From: Siderastrea siderea
Lineage: Eukaryota; Cnidaria; Anthozoa; Scleractinia; Rhizangiidae
Direction: 5' to 3'
Length of the DNA: 64,000 nt
NCBI GenBank assembly: GCA_964030785.1
Contig: OZ034968.1
Location: 39,413,686 to 39,477,685, forward strand
How positions within the stretch are numbered: position 1 is the stretch's first letter; the number at the start of each line of letters is the position of its first letter. A program made the position numbers and the translations under genes. The notes under the pieces are model-generated. The model made no database searches. It was not told the origin of the DNA and was given only the letters and a program-made list of their open reading frames with translations. Below are positions 33,975 to 45,900 of this stretch, one piece after another.

Positions 33975-36900
33975 GTTTTTTATTATTAGTAGTATTATTA
34001 TTAGTAGTAGTATTATTAAATTTTCCTGTCCGGTGCTTCTGTTGTGTATGCTACAAACTTACAATTAACGGAGATTTAAGTGTTTTGATCTCCTTACAGT
34101 GGCCAATTTGCTTTATTTTAACCCTTCGAAATAGCACTAAAGCTTGTATAGAAACTAATTCCAGACATTTCAGTTTTCAATCCGGCGATCTGATTAACTA
34201 CATTTTTTGAAAGCCTTTAGTTTGCAGCAACATCGTTTAGAACTGATGGCCGGTGCCAATACAGTCAGCTCGATTCTATTAAACACAATATGCAATTAGC
34301 TCTCCTCTTTTAGGTTCCCACAGTCTATTTTAGTAGGAACGTAACCTAAATATCCGCCGTCTCTTCTGCTTACTTCTAAGAGTAAGCAACCAGAAGAGAC
34401 TGATGAAATGCAAACTGCGTAATGTCGACGAAATACGGAAAGCACTGAAAGCGGACGAGAAGATAAAGCGGGTTGAGAGACTGAGGAGAGACAGAGCTCC
34501 CTTATCTCTCCTTCTCGGTATCTTTTTCCGACTATAATTTCCATATTATCTCATTTTTGTGGGATCCTCAGAACAAACTCGGTCGGATGTTCCAGATTTT
34601 GACACCCCTCGTCGGCTTGTTGCATAATTGCCAACTTTTAGTCATGATGGTAGCAAAATGAAGGCTTGTAAAGTTCGATTTATTCGTGTGAATTTATTAT
34701 CATTTTCCTTCCTTCCTCTCTTGACTGATTGACCACCTTTAGCTATTGAGATGATGATAGAAAACCAACTCTTTTAATTGGGATGGTCATTGACATGCCA
34801 GCATGATATTGCGCCGTAACCAAGCCAGTAAGAGGTAAAACCACAAGAACTCCTTTAACAGTTTCTTCATCTTGCATCTGACTATATTTCCATCATGATG
34901 CAACAGACTTTCTATCAATAGTTACAGTGTAGAAGGTTTTCTAGGTGCTGTAGCTTTGCAATTTCTGAGTGATCCCCTAATCTTCAAAAATTAACAATCC
35001 ATGCTGATTTGCATTCTTCTCTTATCTGTTCCCTTTACTGTCATTCCCCACCGGTATATTCTTGCTTTTGCAGAATATTATGCAATTTTGAGATTTTACC
35101 CTAACTTTTCTTCACTTTTTGGCATGTCACAAATGCTATTTTTTTTGGTTCCAAATCCTGTCCCTGCTGTCTTATTTACTACCCCATTTTCTGTCATGCA
35201 AGTCCCCGCCTCCTCCTCTACCCCCTGTCCCCCCCCCCCCACCCCCGTATGTTAAAAAATTTAAAAAATTAAATAGTTAAAGGACTCGGTGGAAAAAGAG
35301 CATAAGTGATGGTAATTTGACAGTGACTGCACGCTAAAGCAGAGTTCCATTGGTTTAATTTGGATTTCAAGGCCAAATCTTCTTATACACCTATTCCCAC
35401 CGAGCCCTTCAATTGTTGGAAAACAATTAAAACCACTCTCCAAATGGGAATGTGTATTATCTGATCATATTGATAGAGAAGCCTGGAGGGCGAATGTTAC
35501 GACCTATGTACCTACTGACATGACGAGCGATGATGATGATTATCTGATCACAACAAAATCCCTACAACTGTTGTTGCTTTGTTTTTAATTTCAGTTATAA
35601 GATGGAAGTGCGTTAAAAACGTACTCAGATCGCCATCTCTTTGGTATTCTTTGTTAAGTGTAGTTTGATTTGTTCAATTTCAGGTTTACTGGGTGTGGCT
35701 TAGTAGTCCCAGAAGCCCCTGATGGCATGCACATCCTGGACCTTGGCAGTGGGTCAGGACGGGACTGCTTTATTGTCAGTAAGCTTGTTGGTGAAAATGG
35801 TCATGTGACTGGAGTGGATATGACAAAAGAACAGGTGGGCAATAATATGAAAAAACGTCTAACTTCTCATTAACGAGTGTTGAGTTTACAGGTATAAATG
35901 CAATATTATTGTTTAAATTTGATGTGGATATGCATGCTGGTACAGTTCCCAGGGTGCTATTCAAAAGCAATAAGAATACGTGTACGGTGAACATTTCATT
36001 TTCTTTGTCAGTTACTTCGATTAAGTTCTTGTAAGCTTTGTTTTTAACTAAATTTGACAGAAGTACAGAGGCGACCACCCAGACAAAAAAAGAGAAATTT
36101 TATTTTATTGACAAGGGGGTTTGCTTTTGAATGAGCCCGTACAACAAGGGTGACATTGTCCTAGAGGATGCCATAATGGTCCGATATAGCACCAAGAGGC
36201 AGCACGTACTGAGAACAGAGCACTCGTTTCTGCAGCGTCTGTGTATTAGGAATAACCAGAACTATGACAACAAGAATACAATGAAGACATAGTAAATGGC
36301 GAATAAATAAATATATAAATAAAAATAAATAATAAATTGAAAACCATACAAAAACAAAAAAATTAAAAAGTACACTTGTCTGTTCTATATCATTCAAAAG
36401 CTTTGCTGTCATTCTCATCAATCATAAAATTTTCAGTACACTAGAGCAATTATGACTAGGCTGGGTGGAATACTTTTAAAGGGATATGCCTGATGGGATG
36501 TTGGCCCCAAATTAAACCATAAAGAGTAAATTTATTATGAGCAGCATTATGAATTGCCCTTTATTCCTTGAAAGATGTGATCTACTGAACATCTTTAACC
36601 TGTTATCGTTAAAATGAAAATGGAGTGTTTATTTCACTACAAAATCTTCATTACATGTATATTGGAAGCAGCCAAACACGAAAGCACCCCCCCCCCCCCC
36701 CCCACCACCACCACCACCACCAACACACACACACACACGCACAAAATGGCAAAAATCTGCAGATTTACAATGCAAAAATGCCTAGGAACATCCCCTTGAT
36801 CAATGGTAATTTTGTTCCGTAATCATTCGACCTTTTATGTTAATTCCAATGTAGGTTGATGTTGCCAACAAGTATGTGGCTTATCATGCAGAACAGTTTG

Positions 36901-39900
36901 GATATTCAAAGTCCAACATTGATTTTAAACTTGGTGAAATGGAACACCTGTCTGATATAGGCATACTGGACAATTCTATTGATATAATCATGTAAGCTGT
37001 GTGTGGAATGTTATATTGTTATTAAATTATTGTTGGTTTGTGTGAAATGTAATATATTTGAGACGTTTGAATGATTTAGTAATCAATTTAAAGATATGTG
37101 TCTGATCAGTATGAAAATTTTCTTTCCTCCTATTTAACATCCGTTTCTATTCAAAAAATTCCTAAATAATCAGTTGCTTGTAGAAAACCAGTAGTATTAC
37201 TTTATTTTTTTAATCAATAAATTTACCTCCTGTATATCCTTTCATTTGAACGCCCTCCAAATTTCATTAATTGACTTAGTTTATAAAATTCCTCTTTCGT
37301 ATACAGCGCAACCTGTATTAAGCGGACCCCATATTAAGCGAACACCGTTTATTAAGCGGACACCAGCTTGAGTACCCAAATTAACTTCCCGTGTTTACTT
37401 TAAAACGAACCTGTATTCAGCGGACACCTCCATTAAGCGGACGCAGACACCAAAATCAAGCCATTTTGTTACCAGAAACCCGCATTAAGCGGACACTTCG
37501 AGTATTTCCAGAAGGTATATTTAAAACATGTAGCATTGCTATCTGCTTCAAAGAGCGTGTTTTCCAAGTAATTTAGTGATTCTACCCGGTTCGGCCAGTT
37601 GCAAAAGGCTTGCGATAAAGTGTGTCAAGTATACGGGTAAATGAAGATAGAGATATAAGTGGTCAATAATAATTGACTTCTGTTTCGCAATTTATGAGAA
37701 TTCTGTATTAAGAGGACACCCTGTATTAAGTGGAAAATAGTGAGGGTCCCAAGGGTGTCTGCTTAATGCAGGTTTCACAGTATCATCCTTGCTTGTGGAG
37801 AAAGGATGGCCCAGTGGTGAGAGCTCTCACCCACTACCCGGACTCGGTGACATATGTGAGTTGAGTTGCTGTTGGTTCTCCGGGTACTCCAGTTTTCCCC
37901 TCTCCTCAAAAACCAACATTTTCAAATTCCAATTCGATCTAGAGGGCCCCCCTAATTAACCTAGTGTTAGCTTGGTGCTACCTTCTCTAAACATTGTAAT
38001 TGGTTTTCCTAATTCCTACATTAACATCCTAAGTACATGTAGGTCTAACTTATGTTCTATTTTTGTCTTCTGTAGTTCAAACGGTGTTATTAACTTGACA
38101 GCAGACAAAAAGGTGGTCCTGAAAGAAGCTCACCGCGTTCTGAAGGTTAGAACTAACCTCTTTTCTTGGTGATGGCATGGTAGTAATAATTATTATTATT
38201 GAAAGACTTGACTTGCTTCCTTTTTTCAAATATCAACACTAATGTCACAATGAAAACGGTTGTTTTAATGAAGTGTCTATCCTGTTAATTCATTTATTTT
38301 TTATTTGAAATTGATAACATTCGTCAGTTAAAAAGGTAAAAGGCCTATGTTTACACGTGCAAGGCTAAAAATTGCAAACATATAAATTATTTATTAGGGT
38401 CTCAGTGATGTAAGAATTCAATTCATTGACAGGGGTTCTAATGAGATAATACTTAGGTAGAGGGAGGCAAAGTGGGCTTATCGTCTTAGGACAATTTACC
38501 CTTCGGGGATTAACAGCGATGACTCTTTCTGTAGTAGAAATCCTACGAGGGACCTGTTTTAAATTTAAATTTTACTAAGCTCTATTCTTTATGCTTTAAA
38601 TTACTGTGAGTTGTTTATTTACCGTATATTGAGTTGTACAGAAGGGGGCCCCCCTTCAAGCGCGCGTGCCTTAGCAATTTAGCGTTTTACGTTATTAGTG
38701 TAAATATTGTAACGGTTGTAACCGGCCCCATATGCTCGCTTATTTTTACTGTTTAGCGTCTTACGTTACCTAGCGTATAAATTGTAACGGCTTTAGCCGT
38801 TTGGTCAGTTGCCCTGACTAAGTCTTTTATTAAGTGGACATTAACGAGGGTCCCAAGGGTGTCCGCTTAATAGGGTTTCACTGTAAATGTTTTTTTTTTA
38901 CCTTCTTGTGTGTAAAATTATGCCGTTTTAGACATCGCCATAGAGATAGAGCATTAAACTGCCCCCTCCTTTTTCTCTAAGGTAAGCACTTGGATGGCGC
39001 AAGAAGTATTCCATAAGGATAAACGATTGTTCTCTTGTTAGACCTGACATAACATTAGGTCTTCTGTTACGAGATTGCCGAACATGCACATGTCGGCGAA
39101 AGCGGCGCAATGTGTTGTTCATTTTATTTTAGCGTGACACCCACTAACGTTCCAGTTTCGCGAGCACTTTTTCGTGCCCCCAGAACAAGCCAACTACACA
39201 GCAACGCAAATCATTGGTTATTGTCTAAACACTCTTTTCGACTTTAGTTGAAATTTCAAGGAAGACTCCTGGCTTAGTGCTTAATAAAATGTGTCGTGCT
39301 TGAAGTGGACTTACAAGTTTGTGTTTCATCATTTTCCTTGACTTTCTTCGTTTTCCTGCTGGCTCCCCGCTTGTTAGTTGAATGACGTTGGCAACTGCCT
39401 TCGCTAAAACCAAGCAAATAATGAGCGGCAATAACGAGCTCTCACAGTTCTTTCAATTCATGCCAAGTGCAGAGGTATCAGCTGAAAAGAACCAAACACT
39501 AAACCTCGATTCAAAAGCATTGTCACTTAAAGCCACCTGTAAAAATGAGAAGAAGATCGTAAACAAAATGCCAACTGGATTCTGAACTGTGAACTACAAA
39601 TTTAAAATACGCTCCAAACAGGATCTGTATGGAAGATGAAAATTCTTCGTGGGTATGACAATGTTCTAAGACGGTTAGACAATGAACGCTCGTGTCCTAC
39701 GGGATATAGTGTCCCTCGCAAGATAGAAGGCCACGAGGCCTGCTTCTATTTATGCTCGGGACACTATATCCCATAGAACACTCACGTTCATTGTCTAACC
39801 CTTACTTATGGCCATCAAATTTAATCTTACTATAAACAATGCACCATTGATTTCTATTAACTTTGCAAACAAAGGAATTTGTTCAGATCAAGCAAATTTA

Positions 39901-42900
39901 ACAGCTCGCATTGTGGTTTATTTTAGGTTGGTGGTGAGGTATACTTCAGTGATGTTTACACAGACACAAAACTGTCAGAAGAAGTTAGAAAAGATGAAGT
40001 GCTTTGGGGTAAATTTTTTTGTATCTTTTTCCATTTACATCATAATCAATTGATCTGTTATTTTAATAATTATGCGTTCCTTTTCTGCATAATGCACTAA
40101 TTGTTACAATGCAAAAAAAGTCAAACTATGTTATCTTTCCCCCCTACCAACGTAAGAAGGACTATTCGGTCAATATCCAAATGATCGATAACAGTACTCA
40201 TATTCCTAATTCCCTTACTTGAGTGTAAGGATTATGTCAAATAACTTGGAGCTTTATTAACCAGCCGTCGCCTTAAGGCGATCGCCGGTTTATAAATTGG
40301 GCTGGGTTTTTCCCCCGCCGTCAGGACGGGGTCTAGTAGTACCATTTTTATGGTGGTCACTTGCCCCAGACTTCCCTCGGCCAAAAAATTATGCGTTGCA
40401 AACTTTCGGTCAACATAAGCATTATCTTCAGTCGTTTAGGGTCTTTTCGCCAAAATCTTCATGAAAGACCGTGTAGAAAATTACTATGGATACAATGGCA
40501 TAAGAATCTCTTCGACGAGAGCAAGGACAAAGATGCTAGCGAATTTTGAAAGGCGCCGATTCGATCGGGTTACTCGACCCGAGGCTGGTAAACAAACAGG
40601 TTAAATATTCAACAGTGAAATGCAGGATTTTTTTGGCAGTTTTGCTTTGCTTCGCCAAAATCTTTAGGGAAATTTATGTAGAAAAGTACGAGGAATTCAA
40701 CGGAGTTAACTTCTCGTCGACGAGAGCAAGGACGAAGGTGCTAGCGAGCTTTGAAAGCCAACCATTCATGCTACGTGCCGTAGCACGTAAACATTGCGTC
40801 ATTGAAACGCAGAAGCCGATTCGGGTAAGTTCCTTCCTTGCATTAGATCACTCCTCGAATCGTGCCCTAAAGATAGACTTAAACGTTTTTTTTTTTTTAA
40901 TAGGTGACCGTTTCCTTAAGATTTTAGATTAGATTTCTTTTTCAATAAATCTGTTTAAATTTCCGTGCCCTTTTTATTTAGAATTAATACGCTGAGATGC
41001 CAGTTCGTTTTTTAAGAAAAAACGTGGCGTAACTGACGTGACTGAGTCACGCTATGGTCAAAATATTTCGTCACATTCTTCTTCGCGAAAGTTAGAACAG
41101 GTTGATGACCAAGGGATGAGGGATGGGAAAGGGTCCTGTTATCACAGGGAGACGGATGTAGGGGGGAATGGCAGCGAACGCGTCAAAGGCAAGATAAATT
41201 ACCAGCTTCAAAAATCTACACCATTTGAGCTCGTATCTCGAGTGACCGTAATATTTTTTGCACCACTAGGGAAGGGAAAACGACGGCGAGGTCTAATGCC
41301 CCTGGGGCTTTTCTTGTTTTTTTCCCGCCACTTGCCTTAGTCATCCTGTTCTGTCACGGCCAACGCAGTCTCCATAAACTTCCGGTTTTCTCTTGGCGGT
41401 TACCTCAAACTTCCCGTTCCGGTTATGGCGTAATGCAACGGTTACGTCATTATTACGTCACGGAAGGTTAACAAAACTGAAGTGTGTCACTTCACACCAA
41501 CATCGTTACTTTCACTAAGTCAACGTTCCATACTTACATGACACAGACAAACCGCTGTTAACCTTGTGGTAGCGGTATAAGGTAGTGGTACATGTCTTAT
41601 ATAAAACGCATGCGCAAGTAAGTTCGACTGAACACTACCTAACACATTCAACCTTGCCCAAAGCAAAATGTATAGAGGACATTACACGGCGGTGCGAAGA
41701 TATGAATTTTATTTTCTCGTGGTAAAAACAATATTTTACTCTCTCGCTACGCTCGTTCATAAAATATTGTTTCTTACCACGAGAAAATAAAATTCAAATC
41801 TTCAAGTCACCGTGCAATTTCCTTTTTATTATACAGAAAAGAGCATTTTTGCACAAACAACAGTGTAAGAGTGGGAAATGACGTCATCGATATCCTCACT
41901 AGTGAGGATATGGAAAATACGCCACTCGAGTCCCGGATGTAGTTTTCTATGAACTTTACGAGTGGTCTATTTTCCACTAAAATACTTTTGTCTATATAAT
42001 AGGAATAAATATTTCACCGCGTGATAAAGACGGACTTGTCACATTGTGACCCGAAGAGAAACGAGTTTAACTAATTTCGCTAATCCTCACACATTTGTTT
42101 CGATAAATGCTTCACCGCTTTGTAACGCCAATTCTCTGGACTCCGCAGTGTCCTCTTTTGCTTGTCGACAATCTCACTCAGTCTCTCCCCGGGTGAAAGC
42201 AATTTTGTCGTCGAAACGCGGCTCGTAATGATTCATGTGTGCACTTCAAATGAAAACGCAGACCAATGTAGACCAATGTAGACCAACGCAGAAAATGTAG
42301 ACCAAAGACCCAAGAATACACCTTTGAAGTTTTATGGCGATTCGTTTGTTGTGATGGAATTTATCGAACATCAAGTGAGGTGCAGTGTCAAACTGTTTCC
42401 TCCCCTTAATAAATTCTAAACGTTTAGCAAACATGAAAAATAAAAACGTCAATTTCTCACCCAAAAAGCTTCAAACCAGCCCAGGAAGCCCTCAAATAAT
42501 GACCAATACAACAAAGAAATTAAGCAAATTATTTTCATTTCGAATTCTTTTTTATTTGTGGCAATTTAAGGTGTTTTGTAGCATTTCCATACAAACTCTT
42601 AAATGTTGCCGATGTCATTACTATGCATAGCGTGGAAAAAACAGTCTAATTTATGCGCAGCTCTCAACGTTAGCTTGGGCTGCCTGTGGCTTGTTTCGTA
42701 CAATTTTACCTTTCCAAAGCTAATTGTTCGTTTTTAGAAAAGAACGATTCGATCGTCAATTTGACTAAATCGTTACGAATTCTAAGCCAACTTGTTTACT
42801 TTTGCAAGGAGATTCCCGGGTCAGCAAACCAGTTTTAAACATTATGTCATGGGATATTCCTTAACATGTTTGAGCGTGGAGTTTCCGTTTCCCAGATTCT

Positions 42901-45900
42901 GACGATCTGCTTGTGTTTATCAAGCAATATATTTAGGCGGCCGTCATGCGCATACGCACGTCGCACCGACTAGTAAAATGGACGTTTTTTGTTGTTCATT
43001 TTCGTCGTCGGTCGTCGTCGTCCTAAGTCAGTTTACTTAGTCCTCTTGGGGTCTTGCGGCCTCTGAACAATGCCTTTGCTGTTATAATGACGCAAATGAT
43101 GACCTTTGAACGACATTTGCATCGCTGTTATAACAATAGATTCTAGATTGCAAGTAGCCTGCACTCGTGTCGTTGGGATCCAAGTGTAGCCCTTGCCTGA
43201 AGGTTGAAACATCTGTCGTGAATTCCTAGGGGCTGTACTTCACGATTTCACGGTTTAAGAACGATTTATTTCTCCAGGTAAAGCTACAGGGTTTTCTCAC
43301 CGATTGCGAAGGTGAACAAAACAAAGATCTTAAGTTGCTATTAATTTTTCAGTTTCCAAACCAATCTGTTAAATACCGGACATTCTCCTCGTGTGTCCCG
43401 TAGTAATCTGTCACCGGTAATACGTTTACATACATTTAATTCCTTACATGCCGGAAGTGCAAATCGTCCATAACAGGTCACCGGAATCCAACATCTAATA
43501 AAATAATCTTTTTTCTTAAGGAAAATGGGAGCGAGACTATCGGCCGCCTGTAAATTCTTCAGAATTTCTTGTTTGATTTTACCTCTGCTCAGTGTTTGTA
43601 TTCATGGTCTGGGCGCAACAGTAAATATTTCGTCGTCCGTCTGTATATACATTCACAGTTGTGGGAGGATTTATACCGACGTTCAACGTTGAGTTCAATT
43701 TGCTTATTTCAGCAAAAAAATAAAAAGGGATAAGAAAGATAAGCTGAGTCATCAGAGTGTAAACATTACGTCATTCAGTAACACTATAGTCAAAATATTG
43801 TTTCACCGCAGTCACCGGTTCGTATGTTGAGCGACGTAAAAATACTGGAACGTGCTAACATTTGTTAACCTGGGGGTGGAGTGGTTTTAACCGGCCGTCG
43901 CCTGTGGTGACCGCCAGTTTATAAAATGGACAGGGCTTTTTTTTCATGGTCAGTTGGCTTAACATACCAACAAGGTGCTGTAAAGCTTGTGGTAGAGGTA
44001 CTCAAGAGCGGTACTGTCTTATGTAAGACGCATGCGCATATTAGTCAGCTGAATGTTACCTACGTGTGTTCATGTCTTTTAATTTACAGTATTTAAGATA
44101 TGAACGGCGAAGGGTTGTTAAGTTTGGGGTTTCTGTATTTGTCTTGTATGACGTATGTTTCGTGTATGCTCTGTATGCTCGTGTTTATCAAGCGTTATAT
44201 TTTGATTCTACTGCTATGTTCACTGTTTGTATTCACAGTCTAGGCACAACAGTAAATATTTCGACATCCCTGGATAAGCATCCTCAGTTGTGAGCCAATT
44301 TATACCGATATTCAACGTTCGAGTGAATTTGCGTTTTTCAGCAGAAATAAAAGCGATAAGTTGAGTCATCAGAGTTTAAACATTACGTCATCCAGTAACG
44401 CTAAATTCAAAATATTGCATCACACAATCACACTTTTCGTCACGCCGGTTCGTATAAATACAGGATCGCGCTAACATTTGTGAAACCTAGTGGGAAAAAT
44501 TTAGTTTGGGGAGGAAGTTTATTTTACTTTGAAAATATGTACATAAATTACAGAAATATTTGAAATGAAAATTTAACGATATATAACCTAACAAACTATA
44601 GCATAAATCATAAAAATTGGCAATGACCTATAACAATTTCCCAAATACATTCTTAGCTGCTCAGATGAGATCACTTCTGTTAGCATAAAAAACTATAGCC
44701 AACTAATTCAAATACTGTCTACTAAAACTACTCTAAAACTACTCCTAACAGCATTACCATGGCAACAAATTTGCTCGAATCTTAAGAAACGTCACACTTG
44801 AATGTTACCCTGATTTCAGTGAAGATTATAATGCTTTGGGTATAACCAGATAATGAAATAACTGAACAAATCGTTTTCCATTTTACACTTTTTGCATCAT
44901 TGCAAACAAAAAACTCTTTTGAACCACCTCACCAACAGTATTACTAGCATTTTTTTAACATGGTTTAAGTTTAAACCTTTTTTTAACCAAGGTACATATT
45001 TGGTTGTCCTTGTAGGTGAATGTCTGTCTGGAGCCTTGCACTGGAAGGAGCTGGTTGAGATGAGTAAGGAAGTGGGCTTCAGTGGACCTTACCTGATAAC
45101 GGCCAACACATTTGAAGTTCAGCCACAACTAAAAAGACTATTGGGTATGGAAAACAAATTTGTTATTGCTGTTTTTTTTGTGGTCTCAATAGTTACCTTA
45201 AGACCAATTGATGAGCTCAGCCAAAGAAAATAATAATTTTCACCGATTACTTTGGACAGGAAGTAAATAATATACATTTGTTTCAATTAACCTCGCAGAA
45301 AATCCTCCACCGGACACTGCACGATTTTCCAATATCTTGTAAGATTCTATAAGGTCTTGTATCATGTTAACCAGTAACCAATATCCTAAATGACAGCTTC
45401 CACATAATCCTAATCATGATTTGAGATTTTAAGATTCTACTCAGGATCTTCTTCAGGGTTCTGTACGATCCTATAGGATATTAATCTTAAAAGCGATCCT
45501 ATAGGATCAGTTAAGAGGCAACAATATGTATATGTAGAATCTGAAAAAGGACTTTTTTACCCCTTTGTTAGGATCCTGTGCGATCCTATTAGCATCCTTC
45601 AAAGATCCTGTGTAGGATTTTTGCTTGGGATTTTTTCTAAATCAGATAGTTCAACTTTTATTGTAGGTGATGCACAGTTTGTATCTGCCACGTATCGTCT
45701 GTTCAAAGTTCCACAAGACAAGCAGTCAAGAGCAGGGTCCACTGTCACGTACAAAGGTAACTGCTGTACACCCTTCTGCTTCTCTCCACCATGTGGCCTT
45801 ATATCTAGGGGCAAATTTGACTTACAATGACAAGCCTCTTTTCTTTTAGGTTCTATCAAAGAGACTCCAGAAGAATTCAAGTTTAACGTTCATAATGTAT

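Larger units (their letters stand above)
32700..34775 (+). repeat. right arm of the large inverted repeat (partner 10160-12885)
   Basis: This is the reverse complement of the left arm in several blocks. It includes the LINE fragment at 33093-33720, its microsatellite, and the unique-looking 34020-34770 segment (TCTCTCCTCTT..., GGGATCCT). It is adjacent to, and overlaps, the LTR of the minus-strand gypsy. Confidence 0.75.
36992..38075. other. AS3MT intron 3, filled by a MITE and a SINE
   Basis: A 1084-base intron holding the pogo-like MITE at 37304-37780 and the SINE at about 37797-37950. Confidence 0.8.
40009..45015. other. AS3MT intron 5, 5.0 kb, repeat-rich
   Basis: Contains an imperfect tandem (about 40430-40560 and 40650-40780, sharing TTCGCCAAAATCTT, ACGAGAGCAAGGAC and GCTAGCGA), a foldback at 41682-41815, an 11-base GTAGACCAA tandem at 42258-42312, a repeat copy at 43140-43600, a direct repeat pair (43594-43880 and 44222-44495), and the left end of the segmental duplication at 44519. 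The CCGTCGCC...GCCGGTTTATAAA motif occurs at 40262 and 43892. No gene is recognised. Confidence 0.7.
44519..45756 (+). repeat. segmental duplication, source copy (partner 50126-52062)
   Basis: 44519-44745 matches 50126-50343 closely (GAAAATATGTACATAAATTA and beyond). 45205-45756 matches 51289-52062 and includes AS3MT exon 7. The middle, with exon 6, is not in the partner. Confidence 0.85.

Noticed and set aside
33821..34210. Open frame of 129 codons
   Set aside because: Largely translated TTC/TTA microsatellite (Leu/Ile runs); no protein.
37797..37870. Functional tRNA gene
   Set aside because: Box A is good, but the cloverleaf cannot be completed and the downstream CT-rich body is SINE-like.
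39225..39431. Minus-strand Lys/Arg-rich frame that at first suggested a histone-like protein
   Set aside because: No histone-fold motif matches on inspection; it lies inside AS3MT intron 4.
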